From a virus, in IMG/VR virus record IMGVR_UViG_3300033149_001272, positions 1 to 33,131 of that record: DNA of 33,131 nucleotides. The stretch is one strand, 5' to 3'. Both the position numbers and the translations under genes were made by a program. Under the pieces are notes generated by a model. That model saw only the letters and a list, made by a program, of their open reading frames with translations. It was not told the DNA's origin and searched no databases. Positions 20,009-27,249 of this stretch are shown here, in pieces (position 1 is the first letter of the stretch; the number at the start of each line of letters is the position of its first letter).

Positions 20009-21922
20009 ATGACGCTTAGAGAATTCACTTATGGAGTTGATAACGCAACAGCAGTAATTATCCGTGAGGATAAACAAAATGTCGACACTATGACACTTAA
20101 AACTGATTTTGATGTTACTACGGTTATCGGTGACGAGATTAAGTTTTATGATGAGAATAATGCTCTGGCTTTTGCTGGTTTTATTGAAAGGCGCGAAGTT
20201 ACTGGAGTACAAACTTTATATTGTGAGGATTATGGTAGTATTTTAAAGCGTAGTATAACTAATAAAATCTTTGTTGATTATTTGGCAGAGGATATAATGG
20301 CTGAAGTGGTAACAAACGCTGGATTGACTTATGTTTCTACTATAACTACTACGGAGATTATCCCTACTTATTCTGCTGATAAAAAGAACTCGCAAGAAAT
20401 AGTAGAAGAACTAGCTGACAAACTATTAGCTAATTATACTACTGACGTAAACAAAAACTGGAAACTAGAATTAGAAGCAGGAACTAATAGCAGTAAGACT
20501 ATTGACAACTCAAGAGCAACTATAGACGGTACTTGGGAAGAAGATATAACTGAATTAGTTAATGATGTTTATGTTGAAGGAGATAATCGTAGTGTTTTCA
20601 ATAAAGAAGAATCTTTTAACGGTACTGGAAGTTTAGACACATTTACTCTTACAGAAATACCTATCGATATTCGTGTAGAGCATCCTGTTGGCACTTTATT
20701 AACTGGTTATGTAAAAGGACAGAGTACTGGAGATTATCAGATATTAAGAGACCAGAAGAAGGTTATCTTTGATATTTCACCAGGTTCTGGTACAGATAAT
20801 GTTTTTATTAGTTATAATTATAGTATTCCTGTGTCTATTCGTAGGCGTAATAAGGCTAGTATTGATTCTCTTGGTGGTGACCCTGAAGGAGTTAGAAGTA
20901 GTATTGTTAGAAAGAACTGGGTAGTTACTAGGGAAGACGCACGAGGTTACGCTAATTATATTATACAAAATTTCAGTAACCCTTTAGTAAGTAGTACTTG
21001 GATAATTAATAATCAGACAGATATAAATGACTGGCAAAACTATTTACCTAATCAAGCAATTTTCGTTAATGATGATTTAAGAGGTTATTCAGATTTCTAT
21101 AATATAAGAAAGGTAGAACGTAAATACGGTACAGGTCCAGCATTGAAAATCACTTTGGGCAGTCCAGAAACTAATCTGGCGTTATGGGATAAACAAGTAG
21201 CTGACAGGATTAGACAACTTGAACAAAGCGATAATAACAGTACTATCTTAAACGAGGACGAGTATATAGAAGAAAATGTTACTCAACAGTTTGACGTAGA
21301 TGTTTTTGATATCGAAAAGAAAACATTCGCTAGTGATACTTTTTATCTGGAAGAAAACTCTTCAGGTACTAGAAACCAAATGTTAGAGAGTGGTTTAGGA
21401 CCAGTTATGCGGGAAGTAGGTTATACTAGTTCTAGTGTATTGGTTACTAATTCTATTAGGGTGACAGAAGATGATATGACTGAAAGATTGACTGAGGGCG
21501 GAGAAATCAGATTAACGGAAGCAGGAAATCTAGATATAAACAATCAAGGAGCAGTTACAATAACTTATATGAATTTAGCGAGAACTAATTTTATTAATAA
21601 TCTTGAATCAAATATAACTCATATAGCAGTAGGTGATGATGATACTACTCCGACAGAATCAGACACTACTTTAGGTAACGAGACTTTTATTGACGCACTT
21701 TTTGATGTTATAGTTTCCACTAGTACTACTTTAAGTATGACTATGTTTATGGATACTGTAGACAATAATGGTAATGATATTAAAGAAACAGGAGTATTTG
21801 ATGCTAGTAGTGGAGGTAATTTATATAATCATAGTTTGACTAATATAATATCTAAAGATTCTACTATAGAAGTTTTCATAGAAACACAGTTTAAATTCTC
21901 TGTAGAAAACACAAATATTTAA
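20009..21922 (+). CDS. Tail hub/baseplate protein with modular C-terminus
   Basis: 637 residues. The N-terminal ~200 residues (DNATAVIIREDKQNVDTMTL, LAFAGFIERREVTGVQTL) fit gp27/Tal-like hub domains. Residues about 203-271 carry the beta module FNGTGSLDTFTLTE...SPGSGTDNVFISYNYS also found in the tail terminator protein. From about 330 comes another hub-like region (VTREDARGYANYIIQNFSNP). The last ~110 residues (ITHIAVGDDDTTPTESDTTL, IKETGVFDASSGGNL) are homologous to the whole next gene. It probably closes the tail tube and holds the fibres. Confidence 0.65.
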   Translation: MTLREFTYGVDNATAVIIREDKQNVDTMTLKTDFDVTTVIGDEIKFYDENNALAFAGFIERREVTGVQTLYCEDYGSILKRSITNKIFVDYLAEDIMAEVVTNAGLTYVSTITTTEIIPTYSADKKNSQEIVEELADKLLANYTTDVNKNWKLELEAGTNSSKTIDNSRATIDGTWEEDITELVNDVYVEGDNRSVFNKEESFNGTGSLDTFTLTEIPIDIRVEHPVGTLLTGYVKGQSTGDYQILRDQKKVIFDISPGSGTDNVFISYNYSIPVSIRRRNKASIDSLGGDPEGVRSSIVRKNWVVTREDARGYANYIIQNFSNPLVSSTWIINNQTDINDWQNYLPNQAIFVNDDLRGYSDFYNIRKVERKYGTGPALKITLGSPETNLALWDKQVADRIRQLEQSDNNSTILNEDEYIEENVTQQFDVDVFDIEKKTFASDTFYLEENSSGTRNQMLESGLGPVMREVGYTSSSVLVTNSIRVTEDDMTERLTEGGEIRLTEAGNLDINNQGAVTITYMNLARTNFINNLESNITHIAVGDDDTTPTESDTTLGNETFIDALFDVIVSTSTTLSMTMFMDTVDNNGNDIKETGVFDASSGGNLYNHSLTNIISKDSTIEVFIETQFKFSVENTNI

Positions 21923-21947
21923 AAATAATAAAGATGAGGAATAAACA

Positions 21948-22319
21948 ATGACAATAGTTGAACATACATTAATCATAGGAAACACTGAAAGTTTGAATGT
22001 ATTTGATAGTATAACTCATATGGCTTTCGGGAACAGTTCAATTAGTCCTAGCGAGTCTCAATCAGCTTTACAGAACGAATTATTACGAGTAGTAGCAATT
22101 AACATTACTAAAAACACTACAGACAATAATTATAAGTTCACAGGTAGAATTCCTATTACTGAGTACAATAGTGATACTGTTTACGAGATAGGACTGTTTG
22201 ATTCAGATACTGACGGCAATATGGCAACGAGGACTGTTCTTGACACAGGTTTAACTAAGACATCGTCCGATGAATTGGTTTTTATAATTAATATAGAGGT
22301 AAATACAATAAACGCATAA
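21948..22319 (+). CDS. Tail tip/fibre attachment protein, 123 aa
   Basis: Paralogous to the hub C-terminus: ITHMAFGNSSISPSESQSAL against ITHIAVGDDDTTPTESDTTL, and VYEIGLFDSDTDGNMATR against IKETGVFDASSGGNLYNH. This domain resembles those at the base of phage fibres. Probably another ring or adaptor of the tip. A GAGG sequence 10 nt upstream may help initiation. Confidence 0.5.
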   Translation: MTIVEHTLIIGNTESLNVFDSITHMAFGNSSISPSESQSALQNELLRVVAINITKNTTDNNYKFTGRIPITEYNSDTVYEIGLFDSDTDGNMATRTVLDTGLTKTSSDELVFIINIEVNTINA

Positions 22320-22320
22320 A

Positions 22321-23265
22321 ATGGGAAACAGAAACGGAAAATTTAAAAATGGTGTTGATTGGGGTGAAGAAGGTTTAAAACCTACTACAGACTTAAACCC
22401 AACACTAAACGAGATAATAGACTTTGCAGGCGGAGGTATGGCTGAAGGACAATACAGAGTATTACAAAGTAATAACGTATATACTAACGGAGACCATTTC
22501 GTAGTGGACGAGTTCACAGACGCAACAGGGACTAATAATACTGTTAATACTGGAAGTACTAATGCGAATTACGAAATAACAGATAAATTATATTATTTAA
22601 CTTATACTGATGCGGTCAACATTGACGACAATACTGAAGTTAATGTTTTAGGAGATAACTCTAAAACATTAGTTAAAACTATTTCTTCCGTAAATAAAAT
22701 CATCTCTAAACACGATTATGAAATATGGGGACACCATTATGGAGGAGGCTCAGCAGGGCACGATTATAAAATTTATTCTAAGTTTTATTATAGTGATTCA
22801 ACAAGTGAAGAAGTTAGCGAAACATTTGTATTTACTACAAGTACAGATGATGTATGGACTACAGGGAGTGTTGATAACCCACAATTATATAAAAAGGTTT
22901 CTTATGTTGAAATATATTTAGAAATAGACTATAGTATTTCTCCTGAAGAAATGAAAACAAGAAATAATTCTTTAGATGTCCAAGATTTTGATTCAACTAG
23001 TAGTGTAGTTTGTGATACTAATACGAAAACTCTGGACGGAACTGAAGAAAGTGTATTAGTTTACGGAGATAAAACAAACACAAGTAATACAAATATAACT
23101 GTAGACATTTCAGACGGAACTACTACTTTAAGTTCTCAACCATTAAACGAAGTAATTGCCTTGACAGGATTTACTTCAGGGACTTTAGAGTTAACTTTCA
23201 ATTTAACTACTACTGATTCAAGTGAAACGCCTACAATAGGAGGGTTTTCAAGTTATATAAGATAA
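22321..23265 (+). CDS. Tail fibre-type protein, 314 aa
   Basis: A polar N-terminus (NRNGKFKNGVDWGEEGLKPT) that could attach to the tail tip, a Gly/His-rich spot (GHHYGGGSAGHDYKIYSKFY) and a C-terminal Thr/Ser-rich beta-sandwich (NITVDISDGTTTLSSQPLNE). Typical of phage fibre or tail-associated binding proteins. No enzymatic motif seen. Confidence 0.5.
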   Translation: MGNRNGKFKNGVDWGEEGLKPTTDLNPTLNEIIDFAGGGMAEGQYRVLQSNNVYTNGDHFVVDEFTDATGTNNTVNTGSTNANYEITDKLYYLTYTDAVNIDDNTEVNVLGDNSKTLVKTISSVNKIISKHDYEIWGHHYGGGSAGHDYKIYSKFYYSDSTSEEVSETFVFTTSTDDVWTTGSVDNPQLYKKVSYVEIYLEIDYSISPEEMKTRNNSLDVQDFDSTSSVVCDTNTKTLDGTEESVLVYGDKTNTSNTNITVDISDGTTTLSSQPLNEVIALTGFTSGTLELTFNLTTTDSSETPTIGGFSSYIR

Positions 23266-23266
23266 A

Positions 23267-23464
23267 ATGGATGCTAATAAAATAAATATAGGAATGAAAC
23301 TAACAAAGAAGTTCGAGGCTGGACAGTTTGACGAGATTAAGATATTAAGAAAAACTCTTAAACTTTTGATTTCTAAACTAGATTACGATACTTTAACAGA
23401 AGCTGAAAAGGAAACATTTAATAATTTTAGTAATTATAATAATGTAATAGAGGGAGAAAAATGA
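23267..23464 (+). CDS. Hypothetical protein, 65 aa
   Basis: Helical and charged (MKLTKKFEAGQFDEIKILRK, LTEAEKETFNNFSNYNNV). It sits between two fibre genes with a 1-nt gap upstream and a 4-nt overlap downstream. A small chaperone or linker for the fibre is possible, as phages often encode fibre assembly factors here, but this is position only. Confidence 0.45.
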   Translation: MDANKINIGMKLTKKFEAGQFDEIKILRKTLKLLISKLDYDTLTEAEKETFNNFSNYNNVIEGEK

Positions 23465-24789
23465 GTAAAAAAATAAGTGAGTTGGATGAGTTAACAACAA
23501 CAGCAACAAATGATATAATAGAAATAGTGGACGTATCAGACACTAGTGAAGCTCTTACGGGAACTAATAAAAAACTTCAATTAAGTAATATTGACATAAC
23601 TGCAAGTCAAGTAACAGATTTCGATACAGAGGTAAGCAATAATACTGACGTTGATGCAAGTAAGACTAAAACTGATTTTATTACAGTAACTCAAGCAGTA
23701 GATTTAGATACTATGGAAACTGATGTAGGATTAAATAATACTCATAGAAGTTCGGATGGGACTGATCATAGTTATATTGACCAAGACGTTACTACTACTG
23801 CTAGTCCTACTTTTGACGGTGCTAATTTTACAGGTAGAATTTATGGTGATGCTACAAACCCTTATGTTTCTTTAACTAATGCAGGAGGTTCTTCGATAGG
23901 ATATACTGGTTCAAATAATTATAATCTATTGATAGGTAGTGGAAATATAAGATTAAGGCAAAATACAATAGATATAGCTAATTTCAGTCCGACAATTATT
24001 GATTTCGAAACTGATTTGAATGTTGATGGTGATGTTATAGTAAATGGTACTCAAGACATAGTAGGTACTGCTGCTAAATTACTAGATATTAAACAAAGCG
24101 GTTCAAGTTCAGGCGATTCTGCTTTAATTGATTTCCAAGATAGGGCTACTATTGGTTATGATGGAGCTACAGGTAACTTAATTCATCAAGCGTTCGGAGG
24201 TAAAGGTATTATATACTACGTTGATGAGACTACGGAAGCTATGCGAATACTAGATACTGGTGAAGTAGGTATTGGTACAGCTTCTCCAGATAGTCTTTTA
24301 CACTTAGAATCTGGAGGAGCAACTACTTTAACTATAGAAGGAAGTAATGCTGACCAGAAAACAGTTATTAAAAAAAGTGGAGTTTCTCAATTTGTGTATG
24401 GATATGATAATACTGACGGAGATTTCAAGATAGAAAGGGGGGAATTCTTAGGATTAAATAATGATTTCGTTATTGATTCATCCAATGGTAATGTAGGAAT
24501 AGGTACTACTTCTCCAGGGGCTAAACTAGAGATACAAGACGATGGAACTAACATAGGTTGCTTAATTGATATGAATGGAAATAATAATGGATTAGTTATA
24601 GATAGTGAAGCAACAAGTAAACCTTTAATTGATTTATCTCCACACATCAATAACACTAGAGGAGATATAGCATTTAGTACAGTAAGAACATCAGACCCAA
24701 GCTCACCAAGTGAAGGAGATATGTGGTATAACTCCACAGATAACCAATTTAAAGGCTATAATGGAACAAGTGTTGTAGTATTAGGATAA
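23461..24789 (+). CDS. Receptor-binding tail fibre
   Basis: 442 residues. N-terminal helical/attachment part (KISELDELTTTATNDIIEIV), then beta-helical shaft-like repeats. Two copies of a knob motif (GEVGIGTASPDSLLHLES at about 270 and GNVGIGTTSPGAKLEI at about 343) are typical of trimeric phage fibres, and the C-terminus (SPSEGDMWYNSTDNQFKGYN) is the common tip pattern. As the last fibre gene, it probably contacts the host surface. GGGAGAAAA before the ATG could be a ribosome-binding site. Confidence 0.68.
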   Translation: MSKKISELDELTTTATNDIIEIVDVSDTSEALTGTNKKLQLSNIDITASQVTDFDTEVSNNTDVDASKTKTDFITVTQAVDLDTMETDVGLNNTHRSSDGTDHSYIDQDVTTTASPTFDGANFTGRIYGDATNPYVSLTNAGGSSIGYTGSNNYNLLIGSGNIRLRQNTIDIANFSPTIIDFETDLNVDGDVIVNGTQDIVGTAAKLLDIKQSGSSSGDSALIDFQDRATIGYDGATGNLIHQAFGGKGIIYYVDETTEAMRILDTGEVGIGTASPDSLLHLESGGATTLTIEGSNADQKTVIKKSGVSQFVYGYDNTDGDFKIERGEFLGLNNDFVIDSSNGNVGIGTTSPGAKLEIQDDGTNIGCLIDMNGNNNGLVIDSEATSKPLIDLSPHINNTRGDIAFSTVRTSDPSSPSEGDMWYNSTDNQFKGYNGTSVVVLG

Positions 24790-24795
24790 AATAAA

Positions 24796-24945
24796 ATGGG
24801 ATATTTGCTAATAATAATGCCTTTTTATATAGTGTTCTTAATGGACGTTGTATATAAATACTCTCCAGAGGGTTTAAGGGTTTTAAATTATATTGGATTA
24901 ATGTTCATACATGCAATCATAGCACATTTAACAATATATTTATAA
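24796..24945 (+). CDS. Two-helix membrane protein, 49 aa (holin-like)
   Basis: Two hydrophobic helices (YLLIIMPFYIVFLMDVVY and VLNYIGLMFIHAIIAHLTIY) with a short loop (KYSPEGLR), the topology of small holins. It follows the last fibre gene and opens the probable lysis cassette. Its end (TTA TAA) is part of the TATA box of the next gene. Confidence 0.5.
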   Translation: MGYLLIIMPFYIVFLMDVVYKYSPEGLRVLNYIGLMFIHAIIAHLTIYL

Positions 24946-24946
24946 A
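24939..24946 (+). promoter_or_regulatory. TATA box before gene 24971
   Basis: TTTATAAA overlapping the previous stop codon; 32 nt to the ATG at 24971. Confidence 0.55.
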
Positions 24947-24970
24947 TATTAAATACGAATAATAAATAAA

Positions 24971-25144
24971 ATGGAAGAAAAGAAAAAATACATAATTAAA
25001 GAAGAGACAGTAAACAAAGTGCTAAATTACTTAGCAAACAAACCTTTCGCCGAAGTGTCAGGATTGATTAACGAAATCCGAACAACACTTCAACTTGTTA
25101 AGGAAGAGCAAGAAAACACAGAGGAAACAAAAAATGGGAATTAA
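24971..25144 (+). CDS. Hypothetical helical protein, 57 aa
   Basis: Charged and helical (EETVNKVLNYLANKPFAEVS, GLINEIRTTLQLVKEEQENT). The pattern KVLNYLANKPFAEVSGLIN is common among small phage proteins of unknown function found near fibre/lysis genes. Overlaps the next gene by 11 nt. Confidence 0.5.
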   Translation: MEEKKKYIIKEETVNKVLNYLANKPFAEVSGLINEIRTTLQLVKEEQENTEETKNGN

Positions 25145-25520
25145 AACAGAATATACAACAAGACATGGTATTTTATTACCAGATGCGTACGTGAGATTAA
25201 CACGATTGATAACTAATAGGAATTTAGTTAGTATGAGATTTTATGTTTATATGGATGAACAAAGTTACATAGACAACAAACCACACATAGAACTTATACA
25301 GAAAGAACTAGGCGAAGGAAGACCGGAGATTCCAGCAACAGAAGAAGTACTTGACGAGGAAGGTAACGTATTAACTCAAGCAGTTGAAGCAATTCCACAA
25401 GTACTTGGCATGGATGATTATTTTAGTATAGAATTACTTGACGGAAACACTAATCCAATTAGACAAGCTTATATTTATTTAATGAGCCTTCCTGAGTTTG
25501 AAACTGGGGTAGAGGTTTGA
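25134..25520 (+). CDS. Hypothetical tail-associated protein, 128 aa
   Basis: Beta-rich N-terminus (TRHGILLPDAYVRLTRLI, RFYVYMDEQSYIDNKPHIEL) and a compact C-terminal segment (NPIRQAYIYLMSLPEFETG). Small proteins with this layout often follow tail fibre genes in phages. I start it at ATG 25134, in AAA-ATG-G context, rather than further upstream in-frame. Function unknown. Confidence 0.5.
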   Translation: MGIKTEYTTRHGILLPDAYVRLTRLITNRNLVSMRFYVYMDEQSYIDNKPHIELIQKELGEGRPEIPATEEVLDEEGNVLTQAVEAIPQVLGMDDYFSIELLDGNTNPIRQAYIYLMSLPEFETGVEV

Positions 25521-25521
25521 A

Positions 25522-25539
25522 TAGGTTTATAAAAACCTA
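25522..25539 (+). promoter_or_regulatory. TATA box within a perfect palindrome
   Basis: TAGGTTT (25522-25528), ATAA, AAACCTA (25533-25539). The TATA box TTTATAAA is 25526-25533, so a repressor that binds the palindrome would block TBP directly. ATG of the 87-aa gene is 35 nt after the TATA box. In RNA from upstream it would be a 7-bp hairpin right after the stop at 25520. Confidence 0.55.
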
Positions 25540-25560
25540 AAACTAAATTTAAATAACAAG

Positions 25561-25824
25561 ATGGAAAAAAAACAAGAAAAAATAAACAAATCAACAGTAG
25601 TATGGTTAATGGTTATTGTAATCGCAATTTTAATATCAGGATTATGTGTTAAGTATGTTAAAGTGTCTACAGAAGATATAATTAACGAGACAGTAATAGA
25701 GACTGATGAGAATGTTATTAACTTAACAGAAGTAAACATGACAGTTCCAGAGTATATTAACTTAACTTACGAGAACGAGATTTACAATTTAAGTTTAAAT
25801 AACACTAACATCATAGAAGGATAA
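25561..25824 (+). CDS. Signal-anchored protein rich in N-glycosylation sites
   Basis: 87 residues: a short Lys-rich cytoplasmic start, one membrane helix at about 13-32 (VVWLMVIVIAILISGLCV) and an external tail. The tail has six Asn-X-Ser/Thr sites in about 50 residues (NET, NLT, NMT, NLT, NLS, NNT), which archaeal oligosaccharyltransferases could modify. Position next to the hydrolase suggests an egress or envelope role; a spanin-like function is inference. Confidence 0.55.
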   Translation: MEKKQEKINKSTVVWLMVIVIAILISGLCVKYVKVSTEDIINETVIETDENVINLTEVNMTVPEYINLTYENEIYNLSLNNTNIIEG

Positions 25825-25826
25825 CA

Positions 25827-25834
25827 TTTATAAA
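25827..25834 (+). promoter_or_regulatory. TATA box before hydrolase gene
   Basis: ACA-TTTATAAA, 29 nt from the ATG at 25856; leaderless transcript expected. Confidence 0.6.
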
Positions 25835-25855
25835 ACTTATTCTTCATATATTCTT

Positions 25856-26407
25856 ATGTCACTTAAATATAAACCTGGACTAGTTCTTAATTTTCGTTAC
25901 AATAACTTCTTTTCTAACACTATCACTATGGGTATGGGTCATTATTTTTCTCACACAGCATGGATAATCTCAGTAAATGAAGATAATGTATTAATACAAG
26001 AAGCTAGAGGGAGCAAAGAAAAGAAAGTAGTAAGTAATTGGTACAAGAAAGAATATCTTAACACTATGTTCAGAGAGAACAATCTAAAAATAATGGATTT
26101 TGGTATTGTTAATAATGATGATTTCTTGAAAGTAGTATCAGAATTAAACGGGATTCCTTACGATTATTTTACCATAATGGAACTAGCTTTTATCAGGATA
26201 AGGAAACTGTTCGGACTGAAAGTAAAGATTTCTGATGTGACTACTCCTAAAAAGGTAGATTGTTCTGAAGCGATTTCTAGAGCAATAAATGAACTAACTA
26301 ATATAAATCCTTTAGAAGTGTTAAAAGTCTCCAAATATGACTTAATAACTCCCCAAATGATGAGTATTATGTATGACAAACTTACTATAATTAAGAAACT
26401 AAAATGA
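25856..26407 (+). CDS. Permuted NlpC/P60-like (YiiX-type) hydrolase
   Basis: 183 residues. In this circularly permuted papain-like family the catalytic His precedes the Cys: here His33 in FSHTAWI, a polar third residue candidate Glu49 (IQEA), the GIPYDY motif at 99-104, and Cys136 in VDCSEAI. No signal peptide is visible, so it acts inside the cell or is released through membrane lesions. Known members cleave peptide-like amides or acyl groups. As most archaea lack murein, its substrate could be pseudomurein, another envelope bond or a lipid; the neighbours suggest host lysis. Overlaps the next gene by 4 nt. Confidence 0.6.
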   Translation: MSLKYKPGLVLNFRYNNFFSNTITMGMGHYFSHTAWIISVNEDNVLIQEARGSKEKKVVSNWYKKEYLNTMFRENNLKIMDFGIVNNDDFLKVVSELNGIPYDYFTIMELAFIRIRKLFGLKVKISDVTTPKKVDCSEAISRAINELTNINPLEVLKVSKYDLITPQMMSIMYDKLTIIKKLK

Positions 26408-26694
26408 AAATCAAAAAGAAATGTATTAGGAAGATTAGAGGAGATGTAAAATCTGCAGTATTAGACGAGATTATAGGAATCAATACTGCTGACAAAATAA
26501 CATTGAAAGAAGAGTTAAGAAAAGAGATCAAAGCAGAAGTAAACAAACAAACACCCAACAAGTATATTATTTGGTTAAAGAGATTAGGTATAACTTATTT
26601 GCTTATCATGTACACATTTTCTAAAATCACTTCCGTTCAAGGTTTAGACGATTTAACTTTAATAGAGATAATAAAATTGTTTGTTAGTTTTTAA
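26404..26694 (+). CDS. C-terminal membrane-anchored protein, 96 aa
   Basis: A Lys-rich, helical N-terminal two-thirds (LKEELRKEIKAEVNKQT) and a hydrophobic segment (WLKRLGITYLLIMYTF), then a second weaker one (LTLIEIIKLFVSF). ATGA-coupled to the hydrolase, so likely part of the lysis machinery, for instance as a holin or regulator. No family recognised. Confidence 0.5.
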   Translation: MKIKKKCIRKIRGDVKSAVLDEIIGINTADKITLKEELRKEIKAEVNKQTPNKYIIWLKRLGITYLLIMYTFSKITSVQGLDDLTLIEIIKLFVSF

Positions 26695-26710
26695 CTATAT
26701 AATTAATACA

Positions 26711-26732
26711 TTTTTATTTAATGTTTCTTTTT
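26711..26732 (+). terminator. T-tract terminator of the lysis cassette
   Basis: Three T-runs (26711-26715, 26724-26726, 26728-26732) shortly after the last lysis gene stop, matching archaeal T-rich terminators. Confidence 0.45.
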
Positions 26733-26796
26733 CCTGTATATAATGTCATTGCGACAACAACCAATTTTTACAATATTTAGGTATTTAATACTACAA

Positions 26797-26826
26797 AATA
26801 ATGGGGGGTCGCACGCTCCCCTTATT
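26797..26826 (+). other. GC-rich hairpin in a non-coding region
   Basis: AATAA (26797-26801) and GGGG (26803-26806) pair with CCCC (26818-26821) and TTATT (26822-26826), with one bulged T (26802) and an 11-nt loop rich in G and C. It is the only long GC-rich run in the non-coding DNA here. Terminator, origin or protein-binding site are possible. Confidence 0.4.
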
Positions 26827-26921
26827 AAACCAAACAGCCTTTTTCTTTAATAACGAAAATCCTTATTATAGTTAGTTTATTGTTTTGAGTGCAAAAGAAC
26901 CTTATTCTTTATAATAGTTAA

Positions 26922-26931
26922 GTTTATATAT
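26922..26931 (+). promoter_or_regulatory. TATA box before gene 26956
   Basis: GTTTATATAT-type box, 34 nt from the ATG at 26956. Confidence 0.45.
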
Positions 26932-26955
26932 TAGTAGTAACATATATATAATAAG

Positions 26956-27177
26956 ATGACCTATATTACATTAAATGGAAAGAAAATGACTATTACTAAT
27001 GCTAGGAAGGTTTTGGATGATTTATCTAATTTAGGTTGGAAATTCAAACCAATCCCTAGTTTTGATGGTCAAGAACTATATTTAGCTTACAAAAACGATA
27101 ACCCACTTACTTCTTATCCAGTAGAAATTACTGGAATTAAACCCTCTATTCTTTTTAATGAAAAACTATTAGCATAA
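26956..27177 (+). CDS. Hypothetical protein, 73 aa
   Basis: Not recognised. A short beta/alpha pattern (YITLNGKKMTITNARKVLDD, NLGWKFKPIPSFDG) and a proline-rich second half. It is a single gene with its own TATA box, ending in a stop 2 nt before the TATA box of HNH gene 2. Confidence 0.45.
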   Translation: MTYITLNGKKMTITNARKVLDDLSNLGWKFKPIPSFDGQELYLAYKNDNPLTSYPVEITGIKPSILFNEKLLA

Positions 27178-27178
27178 T

Positions 27179-27186
27179 TTTATAAA
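27179..27186 (+). promoter_or_regulatory. TATA box for HNH gene 2
   Basis: TTTATAAA; predicted transcription start is about 27206-27209, again at the foot of hairpin 1 of the leader, as for HNH gene 1. Confidence 0.55.
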
Positions 27187-27206
27187 TATTAACATATAAA
27201 TATAAT

Positions 27207-27249
27207 TAGATTGGTGCCTGAATCACTAATCTATCTTATTCAGGAAGAT
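27207..27249 (+). promoter_or_regulatory. Double-hairpin leader with complementary loops, copy 2
   Basis: Hairpin 1: TAGATTGGTG (27207-27216), loop CCTGAAT (27217-27223), CACTAATCTA (27224-27233), ten pairs with one G-U. Hairpin 2: ATCTT (27233-27237), loop ATTCAGG (27238-27244), AAGAT (27245-27249); A27233 is shared by both stems. The loops are again fully complementary. Compared with copy 1, three stem-1 pairs and one loop-loop pair changed on both sides. The AGGA ribosome-binding purines sit in loop 2 and the first two bases of the ATG (27248) in its stem. Confidence 0.8.

Larger units (their letters stand above)
26695..26955 (+). other. Intergenic region at the late/early boundary
   Basis: 261 bp without a gene. 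It holds T-tracts (26711-26732) that probably end the late transcript, the GC-rich hairpin at 26797-26826, two similar T-rich stretches (around 26857-26880 and 26901-26930) and the TATA box of the next gene. An origin or attachment site cannot be excluded. Confidence 0.5.
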
